A stretch of DNA of 64,000 bases from Bacteroidaceae bacterium. GTDB lineage: Bacteria; Bacteroidota; Bacteroidia; Bacteroidales; Bacteroidaceae. Positions within the stretch are counted from its first letter, which is position 1. The number at the start of each line of letters is the position of its first letter. Below the pieces are notes generated by a model. It was not told where the DNA came from. It ran no database searches and worked only from the letters and a program-made list of their open reading frames with translations. The stretch lies in NCBI GenBank assembly GCA_017555875.1, contig JAFZFN010000014.1:124001-188000 (forward strand), given 5' to 3'. Shown here piece after piece: positions 53,930 to 62,506 of the stretch. The position numbers were made by a program, and so were the translations under genes.

Positions 53930-55423
53930 TTACACCAGCTTGCTCCAGTCGGTAAGGCGCATGTCGCCCTTCTCCATGAGTGCCTGGTGCATGCCGAAGG
54001 CGGCACGGAGGTTGTGGCACGTGTGGCCCTTGGTGGAGTGGTGCAGGTAGTCCCACAGGAGCTGGCGGTAGTCGGGGTGCGCGCAGTTCTCGATGATGGC
54101 CTTGGCACGCTCCATGGGGCTCTTGCCACGGAGGTCGGCGATGCCCTGCTCGGTGATGAGGATGTTGACACTATGCTCGTTGTGGTCCACATGCGATACC
54201 ATGGGCACGATGGCGCTGATGGCACCATTCTTGGCCGTTGAGGGGCATGAGAAGATGGAGATATAGGCGTTGCGGGTGAAGTCGCCCGAGCCGCCGATGC
54301 CGTTCATCATCTTGGTGCCGCAGACGTGGGTGGAGTTCACATTGCCATAGATGTCGGCCTCGAGGGCGGTGTTCATCGAGATGAGGCCTATGCGGCGTGC
54401 CACAGCGGGGTGGTTGGATATCTCCGAGGGGCGCAGGATGAGCTTGTCCTTGAAGAAGTTGATGTCCTCGTAGATGCTCTTGAGACCCTCGTTGCTGACG
54501 CTGAGCGAGCAGGTGCTGCCAAACTTGCAGCGGCCCGAGCGGATGAGGTCGATGACGGAGTCTTGGATGACCTCGGTGTACATCTCGAAGGCGGGCACCG
54601 TGGGGTCGGCACCGAGGGCACCGAGCACGGCATTGGCCACATTACCCACACCGCTCTGCAGGGGCAGGAAGCTGGGAGGGATGATGCTGCGCTTGAGGTC
54701 GCTGATGAGGAACTGGGCCACGTTGTGACCTATCTGCAGGGTGATGGGGTCGGGGTCGGTGAAGGGGCGTGCCTCGTCGGGGAGGTTGACCTCGACGATG
54801 CCTACGATCTTGGCAGGGTCTACCTGGATGTAGGGCGCACCGATGCGGTCGCTGGGGCGGTAGACAGGGATCTCTCGGCGCAGGGGCTGGTCGAGCGGCT
54901 CGTAGATGTCGTGCAAGCCCTTGGGGGCAGTGCCGTAGGCGGTGTTGAGCTCGATGATGATCTTGTCGGCCATGCGAGCCACGGTGGGAGCGATGCCCAC
55001 ACCTGCTGTGAGGTATATCTTGCCACAGGGGGTCACCTCGCAGGCCTCGAGGATGGCCACGTCGACCTTGCCCAGGAAGCCATAGCGCAGGTCTTGCGCC
55101 ATCTGTGAGAGGTGTATGTCGTTATAGGCAATCTCGCCTGCATTGACAGCCTTGCGGAAGTCGGCATTCGTGGTGTAGGGAGCGCGGTAGCGCAGGGCCT
55201 TGGCGCGGGTGAGGGCACCGTCGCACGAGTCGCCCGTGGAGGCGCCGGTGAAGAGACCTATCTGAAATGGACGGCCCGCAGCATGCTCTGCCTCGGCGAG
55301 GCGGGCAATCTCGGCGGTCACTGTCTTGGGGGTTCCTGCCGGTGTGAAACCACCCAGACCTACGTTGTAGCCATGCTTGACATGGCTGGCAGCTTCGGCT
55401 GCTGTGATGATATTGAAACTCAT
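53930..55423 (-). CDS. Succinate/acetate CoA-transferase (acetyl-CoA hydrolase/transferase family)
   Basis: Moves CoA between succinyl-CoA and acetate or propionate, a step of the succinate-propionate pathway and of acetate formation. The ATG at 55423 (MSFNIITAAEAASHVKHG) is preferred over a GTG at 55441. The 497-residue product has the glycine-rich GLGGFTPAGTPKTV, GAGxG-type loop PLQSGVGNVANAVLG, and the C-terminal GIGGSGDFTRNA plus ITEQGIADLRGKSP motifs of this family. Length is typical. Pairs logically with pckA in fermentation, though it is 50 kb away. It has a good promoter and terminator and is monocistronic. Confidence 0.9.
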   Translation of the reverse strand: MSFNIITAAEAASHVKHGYNVGLGGFTPAGTPKTVTAEIARLAEAEHAAGRPFQIGLFTGASTGDSCDGALTRAKALRYRAPYTTNADFRKAVNAGEIAYNDIHLSQMAQDLRYGFLGKVDVAILEACEVTPCGKIYLTAGVGIAPTVARMADKIIIELNTAYGTAPKGLHDIYEPLDQPLRREIPVYRPSDRIGAPYIQVDPAKIVGIVEVNLPDEARPFTDPDPITLQIGHNVAQFLISDLKRSIIPPSFLPLQSGVGNVANAVLGALGADPTVPAFEMYTEVIQDSVIDLIRSGRCKFGSTCSLSVSNEGLKSIYEDINFFKDKLILRPSEISNHPAVARRIGLISMNTALEADIYGNVNSTHVCGTKMMNGIGGSGDFTRNAYISIFSCPSTAKNGAISAIVPMVSHVDHNEHSVNILITEQGIADLRGKSPMERAKAIIENCAHPDYRQLLWDYLHHSTKGHTCHNLRAAFGMHQALMEKGDMRLTDWSKLV

Positions 55424-55455
55424 AGGTTCGCTAATTTTCACGGTTTATCGGATGG

Positions 55456-55487
55456 CAAAAGTAGTATATGGTAATAAGAAATGCAAA
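55456..55487 (-). promoter_or_regulatory. Promoter of the CoA-transferase gene
   Basis: On the minus strand: TTTG (55484-55487), 20-bp spacer, TACTTTTG (55456-55463). Confidence 0.75.
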
Positions 55488-55512
55488 TATCGGTGAGTTT
55501 TTTTTCGCTCAC

Positions 55513-55543
55513 TTGTTTTTTCGCTCGCTTATTCGTACCTTTA
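55513..55543 (+). promoter_or_regulatory. Promoter of the DUF4843/PKD/TlpA operon
   Basis: TTG (55513-55515), 20-bp spacer, TACCTTTA (55536-55543; last base differs from consensus). 33 bp before the ATG at 55576; divergent from the CoA-transferase promoter. Confidence 0.65.
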
Positions 55544-55575
55544 CCACCATAAAGACAACCAACGAAGATAAAGTT

Positions 55576-56919
55576 ATGAAAATGTCACGCTTGATACCAT
55601 GGCTATTGTGCCTGCCCATCATGTTTGCTGCCTGCGAGAAGCAGGAGCCCGAGCTCTTCGATGAGGCGAGCAACGGAGCCTATTTTGACTACGAGTACGC
55701 AGCCGACTACAACAAGACGCTCAACTTCAGCAACCACATCGTAGGGCACCCCGACACGGTGAGTATGACATTGAAGGTCAAGCTTATGGGGTATCTCGAG
55801 GATGAGGCTCGCACCCTCTCGGTGAAGACGAAGGCCATCGCAGGATATGAACTGGCAGGCGTGTCCATCGACGAGACGGTGTTTGCCAATAAAGAATATG
55901 AGAAAGACATCGAGGTCAAGGTGGCCAGACCTGAGGCCGAGGACCGCCTCTATGCTGTGTGCATCTATCTCGACAGCGACAATGGGGTAGGGGCATCGGT
56001 CAGCGGTAAGGACTCGATAAACCTCTTTGTCACCTGCGCTTATGAGCGACCCGAGGTGTGGTATAGCCACATGGACACCTACCTAGGGGGGTGGAGCAGA
56101 GAGAAGCATATCTTCCTTGCCGAGCACACGGGTGACAACCACTTCTATGACCGCCTCTTCGACAGCGCTGTGGGATTGCACCTCTTCGACTCTATCGTGG
56201 CGCTCAACGTGAGTGCTGTGAACGTACTGCTCGCCCAGGAGCCTGCTGAGGCTATCGTGCCCGACCTGCCCATCCTCAAGGAGACAGACTACCCTGCCTA
56301 CATCAAGCCCTACTTCTGGGATGAGCATGAGGCGCTGCTGGGACTCTACCGAGCCAGCAAGTTCTGCCGATTTACCACCTTGCTGGGTGGCTCCAACACG
56401 AGAGACATCGCAGCCCTCTACGCCAGTGACGAAGGGCAACAGCAGATGGTCAAGCGAGCTGCGGAGTTTCACAACGACGACGTGCTCGAGATGCTCAATC
56501 TCTACTATGGCTATGCCGAACAGGGCTACACCATAGGCAAGCTTAAGCAACTCTTCTGGGTGCAGATGCGCAACGATGCCGACTATAATGTGCGCATCCC
56601 CTACTGGTGGGACGACCCCCACGGCCTCGGCACGGCCGACATCGTGAAGCACTACTTCGGTGAATATGATGCCGACAAGTACCAGTTCATGCTGAAGACA
56701 ATGATGAAGGAAGATGGGGAAGAAAACTTCGTGGCAGCCTCATTGCTCCCCTTCGTGCGCAATGTCGACGCTGGCACCTATGAGTGGGACACCACCCAGC
56801 TAGGCACCAAGAACCTCGCTGGCGAGGAGCGCATCAAGGAGTGCTACCGCATCATCAAAGCCAAGAATGACAGTAATCCCCCATCGCGACGACACGATTT
56901 CCCTAAGCTAGATATTTGA
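55576..56919 (+). CDS. DUF4843-family surface lipoprotein
   Basis: ATG 55576 begins a lipoprotein signal (MKMSRLIPWLLCLPIMFAAC-EKQE); the longer frame from 55468 lies over two promoters. The 447-residue product has the DUF4843 pattern: an early YFDYEY after the lipid anchor, HPDTVSMTLKVKLMGYL, and a single long region ending in a Trp/Tyr-rich part (FWVQMRNDADYNVRIPYWWD). Family members accompany SusC/SusD pairs in Bacteroidetes and are taken to be extra substrate-binding surface lipoproteins. It is first in a five-gene operon. Confidence 0.8.
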   Translation: MKMSRLIPWLLCLPIMFAACEKQEPELFDEASNGAYFDYEYAADYNKTLNFSNHIVGHPDTVSMTLKVKLMGYLEDEARTLSVKTKAIAGYELAGVSIDETVFANKEYEKDIEVKVARPEAEDRLYAVCIYLDSDNGVGASVSGKDSINLFVTCAYERPEVWYSHMDTYLGGWSREKHIFLAEHTGDNHFYDRLFDSAVGLHLFDSIVALNVSAVNVLLAQEPAEAIVPDLPILKETDYPAYIKPYFWDEHEALLGLYRASKFCRFTTLLGGSNTRDIAALYASDEGQQQMVKRAAEFHNDDVLEMLNLYYGYAEQGYTIGKLKQLFWVQMRNDADYNVRIPYWWDDPHGLGTADIVKHYFGEYDADKYQFMLKTMMKEDGEENFVAASLLPFVRNVDAGTYEWDTTQLGTKNLAGEERIKECYRIIKAKNDSNPPSRRHDFPKLDI

Positions 56920-56993
56920 TAACTGAGAGCACAGAGGCGAAGGGCCTAGACCCTCCCCGACGTGCCTCCCAGCAGAACACTAAAAAATCACAC

Positions 56994-58730
56994 ATGAGAA
57001 AAGTCATGAAACATCTATCCGCATACCTCCTCGTAGCACTTGCGCTGACGAGCTGCTACCAAGACCAAGGCAACTACGACTACACCCTCGACACGATGAA
57101 CGAGATACAGACCGTCACCTTCACCCCCTCTGTAGTAAAAGGTGCAGGAGGCGACATGATCGAGGTGCAGCAAGCGCTCGATAAGGACAGCTGCACACGA
57201 CGCATCGAGGCAGTTGTGGAGCAATCGCTGGCAAAGACACTCGACGAACTCGACTTCTACTGGTGCCGCGCCTATGTCAATGAGCAGGGCAAGGGAGTCA
57301 GAGACACCTTGCGCACCAAGGGATACATGGAAGTCACCCTCCCCGTGGGCAAGCCCATGACGTATGACATCTTCTTGCGCATCCACGACCGCAGCACCGA
57401 CCTCTCACACTACTCCTCGTTCAAACTGGTCACGCGCCCCGTGTTCAAGAACAGCCTCTTCGTGCTCCATGGAGCTGAAGGACAGCATCAGCTGGGCAAC
57501 ATCGAGGTCATCGGAAACGAGACCAAGATATACACCGATGTGAAGACCGTCACTCGCGACGAGAATCGCTACGAGAATGTCACGGGACTGGGCTATGCTA
57601 CCTTCCTCAACATCCCCGACGACCTCTCCTATATCGGCGAGACTAGCACGCTTACACTCTATGCCGACGATGGCACCACCCGCGCCTATGACCCTCACGG
57701 CATGAAGGTGAAGTACACCGCAGAGCAGATGTTTCACACCGTGAGCGATACCTTCGCCTACCGCCGTACCGTGCAGACAGGCGACCCATCAAACTTTACC
57801 CAGTATCGCGTGGTCCTCACCGAGACGGGCGAGGTCTATGTAGGCAATCACGTGCATGCTCTCTACAGACCCGGTGTGGCCTGTGAAAACAACCCCGACG
57901 TGTTGCACCAGACCGACTATGCCATCACTGCCGCTACCATCACCCACAACCGTTTTCTCCTGTGGGATGCCCGTCACGGACGCTTCCTCTATGCATCCAA
58001 GGCTGACAACGGCTTTGCCCGCGACGAGGCAAACTCGATCAAACCCAGCTACATCTCAGCCAATCCGTTACTCGATGCCCATGTGCAGATGCAAACGCTG
58101 CTGCATAAGCCAGCCGAGATGACCGCAGTGATGGGCTATGTCAATTATCGTGACAACTATGAGCAGCAGAACACTTACTTCATCTTCCAAGACGAAGCGA
58201 CGGGCAACTATTATCGCTACGAGCTCCTCAAACTCGACATCGGAGACGGGAGCAAGGCCCATCAGCGCCGCGGCGTCGACGGTGAGGCCGAGCAACCTGC
58301 AGCCTATGCCATCGTGAATGAGAAGCATCTCGAGGGACTCACCCCCACCTACGCAAGCACCATCACCTACAACTCGTGGTTCACCACATCGAACCTCTTC
58401 TTTGCCGAGGAGGGTACCGTCTACCGATACAATGTGTCCAACGGAGACCGCTATCCCATATATGTCGCTCCCGAGGGATACAAGGTGACACAGATTAAGT
58501 TTCGCGCCGAAGACAGCTCGGTCTTCAGCGACGACCTGGGGCTCCACCTCGACATCGTCCTCTATGATGGCACACACGGAGCCATTGCCGAGGTCAAGCT
58601 CACCACTGCAGCCGACATCGACGATGACTATCCCACGCTCCTCTACGACACCGACAATCAAGGCCAACGCTGGGGAGAGATACACGACATACAGTTTACC
58701 AACGACTATATATATAAGATGGTGTACTGA
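56994..58730 (+). CDS. PKD-like family lipoprotein
   Basis: The start at 56994 (MRKVMKHLSAYLLVALALTSC-YQDQG) gives a good lipobox; 57006 is also possible. The 578-residue product begins with GNYDYTLDTMNEI, the usual start of the Bacteroidetes PKD-like lipoprotein family that follows DUF4843 genes. The rest looks like a beta-propeller-like repeat region (FLLWDARHGRFLYASK, NLFFAEEGTVYRYNVSNGDR). No enzyme motif. It is 74 bp after the DUF4843 gene. Confidence 0.82.
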   Translation: MRKVMKHLSAYLLVALALTSCYQDQGNYDYTLDTMNEIQTVTFTPSVVKGAGGDMIEVQQALDKDSCTRRIEAVVEQSLAKTLDELDFYWCRAYVNEQGKGVRDTLRTKGYMEVTLPVGKPMTYDIFLRIHDRSTDLSHYSSFKLVTRPVFKNSLFVLHGAEGQHQLGNIEVIGNETKIYTDVKTVTRDENRYENVTGLGYATFLNIPDDLSYIGETSTLTLYADDGTTRAYDPHGMKVKYTAEQMFHTVSDTFAYRRTVQTGDPSNFTQYRVVLTETGEVYVGNHVHALYRPGVACENNPDVLHQTDYAITAATITHNRFLLWDARHGRFLYASKADNGFARDEANSIKPSYISANPLLDAHVQMQTLLHKPAEMTAVMGYVNYRDNYEQQNTYFIFQDEATGNYYRYELLKLDIGDGSKAHQRRGVDGEAEQPAAYAIVNEKHLEGLTPTYASTITYNSWFTTSNLFFAEEGTVYRYNVSNGDRYPIYVAPEGYKVTQIKFRAEDSSVFSDDLGLHLDIVLYDGTHGAIAEVKLTTAADIDDDYPTLLYDTDNQGQRWGEIHDIQFTNDYIYKMVY

Positions 58731-58804
58731 TTGTAGGTTGCCTCCATTGAGCTGCTGAATAAATCTATCGTGTCACTCTATATATTAACGATAATAAAAC
58801 AAAT

Positions 58805-59905
58805 ATGAAGAAAACAACACTATTTGCACTCATGCTTATCTGCTCGCTGGCCTCTATGGCACAGACGGGAAACACGACGATAAAGGGTAGCGTCGAGGGC
58901 ATCAAAAAGGGACGCCTCTACCTGCTCACTCGAGCCTCCGAGGAGAAGACCGACACACTGGGCTACTGCGACTTTAAGCGCGGACGATTCAAACTCACTG
59001 CCACAATAGCAGAGCCCGTGGTGGCTCAGCTCGTGGTGGATGGTTTTGCTGGTGGCTTTATGCTCTTTGCCGAGCCTGCAACGGCCTACGAGGCCTGTCT
59101 CAGTGAGGGAGCCAACTTCTACATCAGAGGCGGAAAACTCAACGATAGCTACACGGCTCACATGCACGTGGCCGACTCTTTAGGACAGGTCGTAGCTGGG
59201 TTGCAGGGACGATACGACGCCCTACGCACCGCGAAGAAGTTTCGCAGTGCAAGCCAGACTAACGATTCACTACGCGTGGAGCAAGAAAAGCTGAGAGGAC
59301 TGCAAACGGCTTTCCTCGATTGCAACAATGACAACATCATCATGGCCTACACGGTGTACTCAAACATCATGATGCGCGAGGCCAACCTTGGCGAAACGCG
59401 CCGTCTGTATGCCACATTGGGCGAGAGAGCCAAGGCTTCACAATATGGACGCATGATAGAGGAGCGCATCATACGCATGGCTAAAACTGAGGGAGGAGCG
59501 CAAGCACCCGACTTCACTCTGCCCGACTCTACGGGCCACCTCGTGACCATGAGCGAGGTGAAGGCAAAGGTGAAGATCATCGACTTCTGGGCATCGTGGT
59601 GCGGACCTTGCCGTCTCAACAACCCCGCCTTGCGCAAACTCTATGAGGAGTTCCATGACAAAGGACTGGAGATTATTGGCGTATCGCTCGACACGAATAA
59701 GGCCGCATGGATAAAAGCCATCGAGAAAGATGGACTCAGCTGGATAAACCTCTCGTCGCTCAAGGGGTGGCAATGTGATCTCGTGCCGCTCTACAGCATC
59801 AAGGGAATACCTGCCCTCTTCGTGCTCGATGAGAACAACAACATCATCGCCACAGGACTGAAAGGCGAGCCACTGCAACGCTTCGTAGAGGAGAGGTTGA
59901 AATGA
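58805..59905 (+). CDS. TlpA-like thiol:disulfide protein with DUF4369
   Basis: The 366-residue product has a signal peptide (ending CSLASMAQ), a DUF4369-type beta domain (about 20-120; IKGSVEGIKKGRLYLLTRAS), a helical middle, and a thioredoxin-like domain (about 230-366) with the redox pair WASWCGPCR (Cys266, Cys269) and cis-Pro in IKGIPALFVLD. Such proteins reduce or oxidise extracytoplasmic cysteines. Third gene of the operon, 74 bp after the PKD-like gene. Its partner protein is unknown. Confidence 0.9.
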   Translation: MKKTTLFALMLICSLASMAQTGNTTIKGSVEGIKKGRLYLLTRASEEKTDTLGYCDFKRGRFKLTATIAEPVVAQLVVDGFAGGFMLFAEPATAYEACLSEGANFYIRGGKLNDSYTAHMHVADSLGQVVAGLQGRYDALRTAKKFRSASQTNDSLRVEQEKLRGLQTAFLDCNNDNIIMAYTVYSNIMMREANLGETRRLYATLGERAKASQYGRMIEERIIRMAKTEGGAQAPDFTLPDSTGHLVTMSEVKAKVKIIDFWASWCGPCRLNNPALRKLYEEFHDKGLEIIGVSLDTNKAAWIKAIEKDGLSWINLSSLKGWQCDLVPLYSIKGIPALFVLDENNNIIATGLKGEPLQRFVEERLK

Positions 59906-59975
59906 CAAAGACAAGGATGAAGGCAACACGGAGAGCTTTGTTCATGAAGTATTGACCCATAAAACAATAGCAATA

Positions 59976-61124
59976 ATGAGAAAACTAATCACATTGGCCC
60001 TGCTGGCGATAGCAACCTGGAGCACAGCACAAGAAAGAAAGTTTGTCATCAGAGGCGAGATGAGCAGCCCCGTCCTATGCTATAGTGACGAGACCATCAA
60101 GGAGGTTCGCCTCGACCATCTCGTAGACGGACAACCCGTCGTGGTGGCTACAGTGCCCGTCGAGGATGGTAAGTTTGTCATTGAAGGCATAGCCCCCGAG
60201 ACATTGGGATTGTACAATATCACTGGATTCGATAACGGCAGCATACAGGTGTTCGTCGAAGAGGGTGAAATCAAGGTGGGTCCCTTCGATGCTGCCTACC
60301 CTGTGGGAGCCAAGGTGGGAGGTACGCCTAGCAATGACATCTATCAGGCTTACCTCGACCTTAACAGCCAATGCATCAAAGAGGCCAAAGCACGCATGAA
60401 AGCCGCGCAGGCTGTTATCCCTGATGAGGTAAAAGGCGACCCTGTGAAAGAGATGGAGTATACGTCACCCACATTCTATGTCAACAACATCCACTTCAAG
60501 GTGGCCTTCATGGACTTCATCTACCAGCACCTCGACTCACCTGTGGCGCTCTACATCATCAAGTTTGCCATGATGCCCACATTCACTACTGACGTGATAC
60601 AGACCTTCCTCGACGCTGTACCATACGAACTGCGGAAATTCCCTATATACAAGGAGTTGATCAACGAGGTGAGAGCTGCCAACTTGAAGGTGGGTTCAGA
60701 GGCTCCCGATATCAGTGGACTCACACCCGAGGGACAGGAGGTCACATTGTCTGACTTCAGAGGTAAGTATGTGTTCATCGACTTCTGGGCAAGCTGGTGC
60801 GCACCCTGCCGTCGTGAGATACCCCACTTGAAGGAGGCTTTAGCTTACTCGGACAACAGCGACAGACTCATCGTGCTGAGCTACTCTATCGACAGCAAGC
60901 GGGCCGACTGGGTGAACTGTATCGCCAAGAACCAACTTACTCACAAGAACTGGGTACACATCTCTACACTAAAGGGGTGGAACAGCGAGGGTGCACAGCT
61001 CTTCAGTGTCAAAGGAGTACCCTTCACCGCACTCATTGATCCCGAAGGCAACGTCGTGGCATTCGGACTCAGAGGCGAAGAGATGGTAAAGAGACTCAAG
61101 AACATCGTAGACGGAAAGGAATAA
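59976..61124 (+). CDS. TlpA-like thiol:disulfide protein with DUF4369, second copy
   Basis: ATG 59976 starts a signal peptide (MRKLITLALLAIATWSTAQ). The 382-residue protein repeats the plan of its neighbour: DUF4369-type N-terminal domain (FVIEGIAPETLGLYNITGF), helical middle, thioredoxin domain with WASWCAPCRREI (Cys275, Cys278) and cis-Pro in VKGVPFTALIDPEG. Sequence identity to its neighbours appears modest outside the core. It starts 70 bp after the previous gene. Confidence 0.9.
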   Translation: MRKLITLALLAIATWSTAQERKFVIRGEMSSPVLCYSDETIKEVRLDHLVDGQPVVVATVPVEDGKFVIEGIAPETLGLYNITGFDNGSIQVFVEEGEIKVGPFDAAYPVGAKVGGTPSNDIYQAYLDLNSQCIKEAKARMKAAQAVIPDEVKGDPVKEMEYTSPTFYVNNIHFKVAFMDFIYQHLDSPVALYIIKFAMMPTFTTDVIQTFLDAVPYELRKFPIYKELINEVRAANLKVGSEAPDISGLTPEGQEVTLSDFRGKYVFIDFWASWCAPCRREIPHLKEALAYSDNSDRLIVLSYSIDSKRADWVNCIAKNQLTHKNWVHISTLKGWNSEGAQLFSVKGVPFTALIDPEGNVVAFGLRGEEMVKRLKNIVDGKE

Positions 61125-61148
61125 CCCACAATAAAAATCGACACACCT

Positions 61149-62327
61149 ATGCGCAACAAGATAATAACAGCAATCGCAGCAATTGCCTGCACCATGGCGA
61201 TGAATGCACAAGAGACCTGCGTCATCAATGGCCACATCGACAATTGCAAGCTGGCCGATGGCAAGAAGATAAAGGAGGTATATCTTACCTACACCAATGA
61301 GTTTGGCCATGTCGCTACTGTGGCCAAAGCTAAGGTGAAGAAGGGAAACTATACTCTTAAATGCGAACTTGCATCAGATGCTCCCGTCGAACGATACACC
61401 ATAAGTGGATTTGGCGAAGGGCAGGGCATAAGCCTTTTTGTGGAACCAGGTGAGGTGATTGTGAGCACAGAGACTGCCACACAACCTGAACAGAGTACCA
61501 TAGCGGGCACACCCACTAACGACACCTATGCAGCCTACGAGAGCATTGCCGTCGATGCACAGAAAGAAGTGGAGCGACAACTGGCAGAACTGGTAGCACT
61601 TCATGGTGAGGCGTGGCTCGAAAGCCCTGAAGGCAAGCAGGAAGCAAAGCGCATCAAGGCTAAGGAGAGCATCAAGAGTGAAGCCGAAGCACTGCGTTTC
61701 CTCATCGACCACAATGCTTCGCCCATGACACCTTGGGTCGTAGAGCATTCACTATTCCCCAAACTCAGTGCTGCCTATGCCGAACAGATGACCAAGGCCA
61801 TGGCTACATCGCTGCATAATCACCCCTACTACCACTCATTGCGCAATGCCATGCTGGCCAGCACACTGAAGGTGGGCAGTGAGGCTCCTGATGCTACATT
61901 GATGCTTCATGACGGCGAATCTCGTCATCTCAGTGACTATCGTGGCAAGCACGTGATACTCAATTTCTGGAGCGACGAAGAACAGGCTGCAGCGATGATG
62001 GCGGAGCTGAAGAATGTCTATGAGATAACCCGCGAAAAGGGCGATGAGTTTGTCATTATCAGCGTATCGCTTGAGAATGATAAGAATGTAGTGGCTGCTG
62101 CAGTGAACCACCTCGGCGTAGACCTGGAAGGATGGATACATTCTTGTGATGGTGCGGGTGTGAGCTCTCCTACAGCTAAGCGCTACAATGTAGACAAGAC
62201 GCCACGTATCATCCTCATCGAACCTGAAGGACATGCCGTATCGCTTGATATGGAGATAGACGAACTCGGCATGCGTGTTGAGCAAATCCTTTCGGGCGAT
62301 CTCTATTATCTGGATATGGAGAAATAG
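61149..62327 (+). CDS. TlpA-like protein with cysteine-less thioredoxin domain
   Basis: The 392-residue product has the same plan as the two genes before it: signal peptide (ending CTMAMNAQ), DUF4369-type domain (ERYTISGFGEGQGISLFVEP), helices, and a thioredoxin-like domain. The site that should read WCxxC is WSDEE (Trp274, Ser275, Glu278), so both redox cysteines are lost, while the cis-Pro loop (VDKTPRIILIEPEG) remains. It cannot do dithiol chemistry and may be a binding or chaperone-like relative. It is 24 bp after the previous gene and ends at a strong terminator. Confidence 0.85.
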   Translation: MRNKIITAIAAIACTMAMNAQETCVINGHIDNCKLADGKKIKEVYLTYTNEFGHVATVAKAKVKKGNYTLKCELASDAPVERYTISGFGEGQGISLFVEPGEVIVSTETATQPEQSTIAGTPTNDTYAAYESIAVDAQKEVERQLAELVALHGEAWLESPEGKQEAKRIKAKESIKSEAEALRFLIDHNASPMTPWVVEHSLFPKLSAAYAEQMTKAMATSLHNHPYYHSLRNAMLASTLKVGSEAPDATLMLHDGESRHLSDYRGKHVILNFWSDEEQAAAMMAELKNVYEITREKGDEFVIISVSLENDKNVVAAAVNHLGVDLEGWIHSCDGAGVSSPTAKRYNVDKTPRIILIEPEGHAVSLDMEIDELGMRVEQILSGDLYYLDMEK

Positions 62328-62357
62328 TAGGCTCTTCAGAGACTCAGTTAAGTTAAC

Positions 62358-62396
62358 AATACAGGCCTTCAAACTTAAAGTTTGAGGGCCTGTATT
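62358..62396 (+). terminator. Terminator of the TlpA operon
   Basis: Arms AATACAGGCC and GGCCTGTATT, extended inside by TCAAACT/AGTTTGA. It is symmetric and may also serve the converging gene on the minus strand. Confidence 0.85.
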
Positions 62397-62506
62397 ATAT
62401 GCTTAAGAATATCATTGAATAATGCTCTTCTCTTGATATTCGTTGAGTGTGGTTATCAATTGCTATTGATCTTGTGAGTTGCGCAATCAGCAATGCCATC
62501 AGGTCA

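Noticed and set aside
53723-54241. 172-codon plus-strand frame at the end of the CoA-transferase gene
   Set aside because: Most of it is antisense to the CoA-transferase. Only its first 50 codons lie in free DNA, noted as a low-interest finding.
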